The translations under genes and the position numbers were made by a program. From Rhizophagus irregularis (Eukaryota; Glomeromycota; Glomeromycetes; Glomerales; Glomeraceae): a DNA stretch of 64,000 bases. Location of the stretch: assembly GCF_026210795.1 (NCBI RefSeq), contig NC_089436.1, positions 3,906,001 to 3,970,000 of the forward strand, given 5' to 3'. A model generated the notes under the pieces. The model did not search any database. It was not told the DNA's origin and saw only the letters and a program-made list of their open reading frames with translations. Shown in pieces: positions 54,452 to 64,000 of the stretch; position 1 is the stretch's first letter; each line of letters begins with the position of its first letter.

Positions 54452-56974
54452 TATTAAGAATATTTTATATTTTGCTTTTTTAGTTTCAGAATATAAAGAA
54501 TCTTACGTTTCTCAATTAATGATCGGCGAAATTTAAATTGCCCATTGTTACATGACAAACTGGTACTACATTAGTGCTACTACTCGGATTGACTTTTAAG
54601 GAAAGTTAACAAAGGGAATGAAAGAATGAATTTGTCAAATATAGGAAAATCAGCAAAGCAATAAAGAATTGATAATTAAGGAAAAGTTTTTCCAAGCTCA
54701 ACTGCGTCACCCATTAATATTGCCCTTGTAAAAAAAAGTCAATCCGCTTTTACATCCCATCTTTAGCCTTATGTCACGGAATTTATTAAGTGAAAGGCTC
54801 ATTTTTACGGAGTTTTTACGGATAAAATTTTAAATTTATAAGGTACGTGTAGCATAATATTATGCATGATCATATAACCATATGATCAATAGACATAAGT
54901 CAATCAAGTCATCAGATTATTTATTGTTTTATTTCATTTATTCACTCTTACCTCACTCTTACTCCTTTCTTTTTCTCGTTCCCCTCTCTTTGTTCTTATT
55001 CTTTCCGTTCCTTTTCTTCTCTCTCACTCTTATCACTTCCGGCGAAGTAGCTAATTAAACTTATCTTTCTCTTTTTTTATTCTACTTTACAGTTGATTAT
55101 TTTTTTAAAAAAAAAAATTTATTTAAAATTGTATTTTATTCTTTATATATAATGTATATATATTTTGCTGGGTTAATATATCTTTCCTCTCACACACTCT
55201 CCCTTACCTGGCTGGAGTTAAATCTTCTCTTACATTGCAGGACTATAATGTTTTTGTTAGAGAAAGTATGTTAAATGGGGTGGTCAGTAACTGGCAGTCC
55301 CTACGTTAAATTCCTTAACTCCTATTCGTTTTCTTGGTAAATAAGCGAATTTCCTTTTATTAATTGATCGTTACACTGATTCTTGCTCCTCATATATACA
55401 TTAATATTATAAGTACTTTTTCTGAGACTGATGAGTCAATAATTTTATGATATTTTTATTTTATTTTTTTTCTAATAAAGAAATTTAACCGAAAATAATT
55501 TATTATTAAAATCATTTTTTTTTTTAAGGAAAAAAAATAAAAATTATAAGTCCATTACTGAAATCTTGTTCTCCATACAATATAGTAACTGCAATACTGC
55601 ATAGTAAAATATGCAGTCATTGCATACTATTAATGCATCTTAGAGAAATTTAAGTTTCTGCAAAGTTTAAAAACGATTTTACTGAACAATTCATTCATTG
55701 ATGAAGGCGCAACTGATCGCAGCAAATGGGATACAAAACAAATTTTTTTTTTATGATTGTTTATCAGTTAATATTAATCTAACAAATTTTATTTGTTTAA
55801 ATTATTCTTTTTGTTAATAATTATGTGAATTAAGAATACATAAAAGTAACTTATATAAGTCCGCCTTTACTAATTAGTCATTTTTAACATTAAATGTTAC
55901 GAAGATTTGTTTTTGAAAAGATTTGTTTATATGAAAATAAATCAAAATATTTATGTTGATTGTAGGTATTAGAAATTTGCATAATTTTCTTACGTATTTT
56001 AATTTTAACGAGAAATACTTATTAAATATTAGCTCAATGTGCTCTCGTTACATAGTAGAAATTATGTACGTTAGATCACATTTTGAATCTTGAACAAATT
56101 AAACTACGGACAACAGGACGATGACAAATATTAAATGAAAATTATACAGAAGTAGTTAGTTAACACTACATCACTACATTTAATAAAATCAAAATCAAAA
56201 ATATATATGAATCACTTAGTAAAAATTAATTTAATAATTTATATAAATTCGTTCATGATTTCGTTGCAAAATTGACACTGGTTACACAAAGTTTATAAAG
56301 TTTGAGGCTTGTTAGTTAAAATACTAAGTGAAGCTCTAAGCAGTATCCTAACAAAATTGAGAACAACTATAAACGTAAGTTTATTGATATAAAATTTGAC
56401 GATTGATTTTTAAGAAATTATTTGTTAAATTTTTTTTTTCTTTTCTATTTTATTGAGAAAAATGTAAATGTGAAAATAATAGTGTAAGAAATAAAATTAT
56501 GTCTACGCAATTCCAAAGAACTGGACAGTAAAAAAAATCTACAAAGCGTTTAATTTGCTGTAAAATTTATTTTCTAACAAAAGTAATAATAGATATTCAC
56601 GTGACAAATAATCAATTGACCGAAATTTCCCGAGATCTTCCGGATCTTGTGAAATCAGCTGTTAAACTTTAATAATGCTTGTACTGTCGGAATTTACCCA
56701 ATTTAGAATGGGAAAAAACCTCCATTTAGAAATCGACTAACCGGGGAAGTCAAAATATCGATCTGATCTTGAAAAAATAAGCACTTAATGTATAACCTAT
56801 TTAATTTTAAGGAAATGCCACCCCGTCAAAGAAAAAAAAAGGATCTTCATAAATAATCGATTCGCCTAATTTATTGTTGTACATCAATTTTTCTTTTGGG
56901 TAACAAATTTTTACACGAACTAAGCCACCATAATATATTACGTATTATTATTTTACGTCATTTGCATAACAATT
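54452..56974. other. shared upstream region of the divergent kinase-Sel1 pair
   Basis: 2.5 kb between the two start codons, presumably holding both promoters. There is a pyrimidine-rich segment ('ctttctttttctcgttcccc') at about 54940-55060 and a TCACGTGA at 56597-56604. No gene recognised. Confidence 0.5.
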
Positions 56975-56997
56975 AAAAAAAAAAAATTTTTTTTTTT
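56975..56997 (+). promoter_or_regulatory. A-tract/T-tract pair before the kinase gene
   Basis: Twelve A followed by eleven T, ending ten bases before the start codon at 57007. Same type of tract as at 36146. Confidence 0.4.
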
Positions 56998-57006
56998 GTC
57001 AAAACA

Positions 57007-60000
57007 ATGTCAAATGAAACTGACCTTAACGAAACGAATATTGATTGGTTAGAAAATTCAATTAATAAAGAATATTTAAACTATTATGAATATTCCGAAT
57101 TCAATAATATACAACCGATAGGAAATGGTTCTTATGGTAGAGTCGTTCGTGTTAGTTGGAGGGATACTGAAAGATTGTTCGCTTTAAAAACTTTTAATGA
57201 TGATAAGTTAACGTTGAAAGAAGTCATAAATGAAGTATATATAAGAAAAAAAAATGATATATCTATTAATTTAATGAGTAAATTAACAACTTTTCCTTTT
57301 TTTTTTATAGATAAAGTTACATAAAAAAGTTGATTTCCATGAAAACATTTTACGATTCTGTGGTATTACAAAGAAAGAAAAAACTGGTAAGTTCTTCTCA
57401 ATAATGTATTTTATCTTTATGAAGTTATATTTTTATTATTTTAAATGAACAATTATTAAAATTTTTTTTTTTCGTGCGTGTTTTATATTCAAGAAAAAAA
57501 ATATACATTAGTTTTGGAATACGCTGATGGCGGTACATTAAAAAGTTACTTAAATGAAAATTTTAAAGAGCTCAATTTGGATGATAAATATCAGTTAGCT
57601 TTTCAACTGGCTAATGCAGTAGCATGTTTACATGAACTTGAGATTATTCATCGAGATCTAGTAAATATATAAATATATTTTTATTTATTATTATTTATAA
57701 AAAAAAAATATGTAACTAATTATTACATCTTTATTTAGCATTCAGCTAACGTTCTTATACATCAAAAAAGTATTAAATTGGCAGACTTTGGTTTATCGAG
57801 AAAAATTGCTGAAGGATCAAAAGATACTTCGAAAATATGTGGCATCATACCCTATATTGATCCAAAAAGTTTTAGTGATGAAAATTATAAATTAAGTAAA
57901 AAATCTGATGTTTATAGTATTGGAGTTTTAATGTGGCAAATTTCTAGTGGATGTCCACCATTTTTCTCTGGTTCCACTAGTTATGATTTAAGTTTATGTT
58001 TCACTATAGCGAATGGTAAACGGGAAGAAATTATTGATGGAACTCCTGTTGAATTTAGTGATTTATATACACGTAAGAAATTATTAATTATAATTTATTG
58101 TTATTGTTTTTAAAGAAATGTTTTATTAATAAATATAAATTTTTTAATTAGGATGTTGGGATGACGAACCAGATAAACGTCCAAATATTCAAGAAGTCGT
58201 CTCGATTCTTAAAGATATAATTTTTCCTCAACAGAATCAACAGAATCATATAACTAGCGATAATACTATTGATGAGAAGAAAATCAATTCAGTGAGACTA
58301 TTGGTTGAATCTATTTCAATTTCTGAATCAAATGAAAGAACCACTGATGTAAATGAAGATCTTGCTATATCAGGCAGTTATGGTAATTACGGAGATTTAC
58401 AGTGTCAAACATCATCATCTCATCATCAATTAAACACAATTTATGAAAATGAATCAAATTCAAATGAACCAAATTCAAATGAATCAAATTCAAATGAATT
58501 AAATTTAAACGATTTAAGGAATATATTAAGTCAGGAAATGGTATTCTATGAATCAATATATTATAATACGATTATGGATACATTAATTCAACGTGTGATT
58601 AAAATACATAATGAAGGTGATAATTTTAATTTAATCAAACAGTTCATAATTAAATTACAACAATTGGATCATATTTCAGATAAACTTATAATATGGTTAT
58701 TAAAAAACCAAAATAAACCACAGTATATTTGGATTCTTGGATTATTTTATTATTATAATAATAGTAGAGAAGATAATAGTATTAAAGCTTTTCAATTGTT
58801 TTCAAAGTTAGTAGTAGATATTATTTATCCTTTTGCACAATTTTATCTTGCTAAATGTTATTATGATGGATATGGAACTGAACAAAATGATGTTTTAGCG
58901 TTTAAATGGTATCAAAAAGCCGCAGAAAATGAGTGTATTATCGGTCAATATTATTTAGGTTATTGTTATAAAATTGGTATAGGAACAGAAATTAATGAGG
59001 AAAAAGCATTCGAATTTTATCAAAAATCGGCCATTAATGGTCATATTATTGCACAAAATAACCTTGGAATTTTGTATGAGAATGGTGAAGGTACAGAAAT
59101 GGACCTGAATAAGGCTATTTACTGGTATGAACAAGCTGCAGATAATGGGAATTGTGTGGCACTATATAATTTAGGTCAATGTTATAAAACTGGAAAAGGT
59201 GTAGAAATAGATGAAAGAAAAGCATTTATGTATTATAAAGAGTCAGCTGATCAAGAGTATTTAGACGCACAATTTCAACTCGGATATTGTTATGATAAAG
59301 GAATTGGAACTGATATAAATACAGTCGAGGCTTTCTTTTGGTATAATAAAGCAGCTCAAAATGGGAATGAAGCTGCAAAATATAACTTAGGCCAGTTCTA
59401 TAGATTGGGGATTGGAGTTGAAAAAAATGAAGCGAGAACATTTGAATTATATAAAGAATTAGCCGAAAATGGATATATTGATGCACAAAATAATCTTGGA
59501 GTTCAATATTTATATGGTAAAGGAATTGAAAAGAACCTAAATCAAGCTGCTTATTGGCTTCAGAAAGCGGCAAGTAATGAGAATGAAGCTGCACTATATA
59601 ATTTAGGTGAATTGTTTGAATATGGAATAGGTGTTGATAAAGATGAAATTAAGGCATTTGATCTCTATAAAAAGTCTGCTGAAAAGGGACATATAGAAGC
59701 AAAGTTTCAACTTGGATATTGTCATATAAATGGTATTGGAATTGGAATCAATAAAGAAAAAGGGTTGGAACTATACAATGAAGCAGCTGGTAAAAGTTTC
59801 ATAGAAAATGAAGAAGAAATTGTATATGACTTAGATGAAGTTAATCATTGGTATCATAAAGCCGCAGAAAATGATAATGAGTACGCATTATATAAATTGG
59901 GTGAGTCATATGAATTTGGAATTGGTGTTCAAAAAGATGAATGCAGAATGTTCTATTTTTATAAAAAATCTGCCGACCAAGGATATGTTGATGCTCAATA

Positions 60001-60070
60001 TAAGCTTAGATATTGTCATGAAAAAGGAATCGGAATTGATATTAATAAAGAAAAGGCGGTAGATTTATAG
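57007..60070 (+). CDS. protein kinase-Sel1 repeat fusion protein, paralog
   Basis: Five exons, 57007-57234, 57311-57386, 57494-57660, 57739-58072 and 58152-60070, with borders at the same places as in the paralog at 49832-54451, give 907 residues. The kinase domain has [26 protein letters not shown] then [25 protein letters not shown] and [11 protein letters not shown], so it is predicted active. A linker with [17 protein letters not shown] repeats (about 365-385) is followed by about ten Sel1 repeats from residue 480. The protein ends abruptly inside a repeat (NKEKAVDL and stop), whereas the paralog continues. Sequence resembling the missing end lies just downstream (60233-60345), so this copy has probably been shortened, or a last intron is present. 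Otherwise it is intact and of the same predicted role as the paralog. Confidence 0.9.
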
Positions 60071-60232
60071 TAGTATGAAAGGTTGGGATGGTTAATGGAC
60101 TAACAATTTTCACTTTTACAGATTTTTTTGTATACTAATCAATATTTAATACATTAATTTCGGAAAATACTGGTACTTTTTAATTATATTATATTTAAGT
60201 AATAAATTTATTTATATCATAATTTTGAAAAA

Positions 60233-60345
60233 ATGTATTTATATAGAATAGCTGCTAAAGGGGGGGAACTTTGATGCGCAAAAAGGCCTTGCGCTTTTAT
60301 ATAAGAAAGGTAGAAAAAGATTTGGTAATACAGTAGAAAATGGAT
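60233..60345 (+). pseudogene. detached Sel1 C-terminal piece
   Basis: Reads YRIAAKGG, then after a run of seven G, NFDAQKGLALLYKKGRKRFG, then NTVENG and stop. This matches the final Sel1 repeat of the paralog ([20 protein letters not shown]). It sits 160 bases after the stop of the kinase-Sel1 gene. Either an insertion separated it from the gene, or an intron from GT at 60060-60061 to AG at about 60248-60249 joins it in frame (LLKGGNFDAQ). The intron reading also avoids the stop. Confidence 0.6.
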
Positions 60346-61866
60346 GAACGTTAATAAAATAAATAATCATAGTGACATTGAGTCACTATTAATAATTTAT
60401 GTCATATCATAAACCGCAGATTTGTCATCATTATTGTAAGTTACGATCGATACTGCTTCGGTGACTGTATCAGATGTATTACAATTTTTTTTAACTTATC
60501 TTTTACTTTATTTAGGAAGACTTGGATAATATTGTATTAGGAGCTTCTTTCAGATTTAAATCTATAATTTGACGTTTTTATATTCTCATGTAATATTTTC
60601 CACCAGTATTGTCAATAATTAATCATATATTGTAACTAATTATTAAAATATTATAATGAAATAAATACTACTGTTATTTGTATAGTTACGCTTTAGATTG
60701 ATTACTGCGCTTGATAATTTATTATCCCTAGATTGATGTAAGTTGTAACTCAAAATAATCATGAACATCATTATAAGCCTTAGTTTTACTACTGAAATTA
60801 AGATGCACTTATTTAGTTTAATATTATCGATTGATTTGCATTACGTAACATCTATACTTATCTTTCGTTAGTATAGCGCTTCGTTGGACAATCAAATTTA
60901 CCATAAATATGAATGAACTTGTATATCATTATACTGCGCATAGTTTTTCACTTTCTTTCCTGATCAGATAGTGATGTAATTGTGTTCAAGTATCACATTC
61001 AATAATGAAATCAATAGAATTATGATGAATTTGACATAAATTCATTATTTTTATGATAGTGAAAATTTGGATAAAAGTTAAAAAAGCATTTGTTTAATTT
61101 AATTTTTAATTTTATTGAAAGTTATAGAAAACTGAGATATAATTTAAATTATTTTAAAATGATCCTGTAATTTTGCAAATATTTTTTTTTTTTTTTTGTA
61201 ACATATTCCCTTCATTAAGCAAATATAAAAATAAATTTATACAATCAAAATTAAGGAAATACATAGTAGTATACTACTGTGGCAATATAAATAAATTGCT
61301 CTACAATACTCCATAACTAACTCCGTTCCTAAGTATGGAAAAAGAAAATAAACTCATTTTATATCTATTAAACCCTAAAATTAAAGAAAACTCTACTATT
61401 CCATGATAAAATTAAAATAAAAATAAAAGACAAAATAACAATTTCATTCGAAAAAATTTTTTAAGTTAAATCACGGGACTTAAACTGTTGTAAAGTTATC
61501 CCTTTAACTAAACTACATTAATCCTGTTGGCAACGCAACAAGTTACAACCTAGTTATTAGGCTGAAAATTATTTTTATCCGATTGTTTATTGAAAATTTC
61601 CTTTTTTTCTTTTATGCCGATCAATAGCGTAACAAAGTATTTAAATTTTTATCAATCAGATTAATACTATATATAGAATTTTTGTATTCAAAATTTTGAA
61701 TGTTACACATGCTGCTCAGGGGCTTATTTGTTGAATAAATTTATCCGAACTCCGTAATTTTAAAAAAATTTTTTTTTTTACGTTTCATTTATTATATGGT
61801 TAAATTTATCTTTGAATTTACTAAGTAAATTGTAATCTACATATATACAATCCAAATTAATTTAGT
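60346..61866. other. intergenic, with a weak tRNA-like word pair
   Basis: AT-rich. On the minus strand at about 61475-61545 the words TAGTTTAGTTAAAGGG and AGTTTAAGTCCCGTG resemble Pol III A and B boxes, but are closer together (about 29 bases) than in a tRNA gene, so this is at best a decayed SINE. An A-run/T-run pair at 61762-61779 lies about 90 bases before the next start codon. Confidence 0.4.
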
Positions 61867-63705
61867 ATGGAATTATCAAAAATGAATCCTAAAGAAAATA
61901 AAAGAAATTTATGGGAAGAAGTTGATACTGATAATATCAGGTAAAACAATTCATTTTATCATTTAATAATATAACATTATTGAATTTTTAATTTGAATAA
62001 TAATGTTTTTTAAATCATTTATTTTAAAAGTTACATGTTACAATTTCTACTATTGGTTTAACTACTGAATCAGCAGAAGAGATAGATGATAAAATAGTTT
62101 ATATGGAAGATTTAGAAAAAAGAAAACAAGCATATGGAATATGTGGAGAATGTAATGAACCTGGCACAGGATCTAAATGGTGTCAACCTTGTAATGCTAA
62201 AAGATTTAAGGATAACTTTAAAAATTGGACTAGTGGAAATAAAGATATTGATGAATTTATACAACAATCACAACTTAATGCTGTGCATTGTCTTAAATAT
62301 CTTGAATGGATACCTTTTGAAAATTTTAAAGATATTACTTATATTACCAGAGGTGGATTTGGTAAAATCTATTCAGCTGAATGGTCTGAAGGATATATTT
62401 ATTATTGGAAATTGAAAATCAAGAATGGAATAGGGGTGCTAATACAAAAGTTGCATTAAAAAGTTTGGACAATTCTTCTTGTATAAGTACAGAATTTTTA
62501 AATGAGGTAATTAAAATAAGGAATGTAATCTATTTACTTTTATTTTTATTTATGTATTACTTATATTTTCATTTTCAATATTTTCATTAGATTAAAATCA
62601 TCTTCAGATTTATCTTTATAATGTTATTCAATGTTATGGAATAACTCAAGATCCAAATACCAAAGATTATATAATGGTTTTAGAATATTATGGATATGGA
62701 AATTTTAGAAATTACTATCTCAATAATGAATTAGATTATTATTCAAAAATTTATAAATTACAAGAAATTGCAATAGGACTTCTAGATATTCATAATGCTG
62801 GAAAAGTTCATAAAGATTTTCATTCAGGCAATATATTATCTGGTGCTTTTACACTTATAAGTGATTTAGGAATGTGCCAACCAGCAAATAATGAAAAGCA
62901 ATCAGTTAAACAAGAAGGAATTTATGGAGTATTACCCTATATGGCACCAGAAGTTTTACGCGGATATCAATATACAAAAGCATCTGATATTTATTCATTT
63001 GGAATAATGATGAATGAATATATATCTGAAGAAACTCCTTATAATACTAATATTCCTCATAATCATGCTTTATCTATTAAAATATGTAAAGGACTTAGAC
63101 CAAATATTTTTAAATATACACCAAAATTACTTGCAGATTTGATTACTAAATGTTGGGATGCAAAAGCAGAAAATAGACCAACTGCTAAGGAATTGTATCA
63201 AATATTATATAAATGGGATAATGAAGAATATGATGATAGTGATACTGAATCTCAAGTAGATGAATATGATGATAAAATAAAATTAAACAGAACAAGTGAA
63301 AAAAGATCTAGCAACATTCAAACACATCCGCAAGCAATCTATACTAGTAGACTTTTAAATTTCAAAAATCTTCCAGAACCAGTAAATTCAGGTAATTTAA
63401 CTTTTTACTTTGGTAACCAAAAAAAATGGTTACATTACTAATAACTTTATTTTTTAATAGATGCTACCAAAACAACATTATGTAAGTAATTATTTGTATC
63501 CAATATAATTAAAAATCTTTATATTGTTCTAATATTATAATATTATGTTAATTAATTTATAGGTTCAGAATGTTTTGATTGTCAATTAGACGAATTAGGT
63601 AAAGATATTTATTCTTTAGTTCTTTATTTTGTTAATACTTATTAATTTACTTATTTTGTAGATCTTAATGAAAGTGATCAAGAAGAAGAAAATGATTTTT
63701 TATAA
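61867..63705 (+). CDS. cysteine-bearing TKL-like protein kinase with two frame changes
   Basis: Exons: 61867-61940 (MELSKMNPKENKRNLWEEVD), about 62031-62506, 62591-63391, 63461-63481, 63563-63598 and 63662-63705 (stop). The join from exon 1 to 2 is out of frame with the obvious acceptor, so the 5' end is uncertain. Exon 2 holds a zinc-finger-like pair CGECNEPGTGSKWCQPCNAK and the glycine loop TRGGFGKIY. The kinase continues with VALKSLDNSS, the catalytic loop VHKDFHSGNIL (HKD variant of HRD), SDLGMC (DLG), APE as MAPEVLRGYQ, and CWDAKAENRPTA. The C-terminal exons give CSECFDCQLDEL and an acidic end. Single-base frame changes occur near 62407 (YIYYW to EIENQEWNRG) and near 62597 (after the intron, before HLQIYLYNVIQCYG). 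The gene is therefore either a young pseudogene or affected by sequence errors. Confidence 0.8.
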
Positions 63706-64000
63706 GAATCAAAGAATTTAGTTTAATTAAAATTATATTATTAAATTATCTTTTACACTACATTACAGAAACCCGTAATTTGTTACTATGTGGTTGCTCA
63801 ATCACCAACATTCCACATAAATTTTGGATCGATCATGTGATAATAAGTTTTGTTATAAAATCGAATAAAAATATTTTTGAAATCATAACAAGTTTCAGTA
63901 TTAATCTTTAAAAAGTAGTGAAAAAATTGAAAAAATAGCCAAAAAATCTAGTTTAAGATATTTCTTCAATTTTTTTTCAATGCATTTAATAACAATTTAA
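63706..64000. other. intergenic end of window
   Basis: AT-rich 3' flank of the kinase gene. I see nothing else. Confidence 0.5.

Overview
The window is very AT-rich eukaryotic DNA with short GT-AG introns of about 60-110 bases, A/T tracts in front of genes, and a gene content dominated by expanded families: protein kinases fused to Sel1 repeats, cysteine-rich kinases, F-box proteins, and decayed BTB and SAM-like genes. From recognition of these families, not from any search, I think the source is an arbuscular mycorrhizal fungus, most likely Rhizophagus irregularis or a close relative (Glomeromycotina).

Layout. 1-8.3 kb holds relics (SAM-like gene pieces, an unknown frame-changed gene, a membrane-protein relic) and a small MITE. 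8.3-10.2 kb is an intact Sel1-repeat protein. 10.7-12.4 kb carries two related foldback elements with 9-bp target duplications. 13-16 kb is sparse, with two doubtful ORFs. 16.4-20.2 kb is one minus-strand kinase gene whose tail is a tandem array of 102-nt exons and whose N-terminal coding part is split by two different MITEs. 22.2-24.0 kb is a TIR element with a Harbinger-like MITE nested in it. 24.1-30.6 kb holds two related 2.5-2.7 kb elements inserted head to tail at the same target word; the second is itself split by a 1.3 kb hAT-type element. 30.8-34 kb has a polypurine tract and a pyrimidine/G-rich satellite with quadruplex-prone arrays. 35 kb is a BTB relic. 36.2-41.7 kb has two tandem F-box paralogs. 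44.5-45.2 kb is a spliced gene for a small secreted protein with a Kre9/KNH-like and a chitin-binding-like domain. 47 kb is a kinase relic, and 48.3-48.9 kb holds two MITEs. 49.8-60.1 kb is a head-to-head pair of kinase-Sel1 genes, and 61.9-63.7 kb is another cysteine-bearing kinase with two frame changes.

Functionally the living genes point to intracellular signalling (TKL-like kinases, Sel1 scaffolds), protein turnover (F-box) and one secreted wall-related protein. The rest is a record of several DNA-transposon families repeatedly inserting into each other and into genes. The most interesting signals are the kinase gene split by two MITEs with a tandem exon-cassette tail, the twice-used insertion site at 24.1/26.8/30.6 kb, the two foldback elements, a short MITE family carrying a TAATTCCGGC motif, and the strong over-representation of the palindrome TCACGTGA. 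No rRNA, CRISPR, virus-like element or complete transposase gene was recognised.
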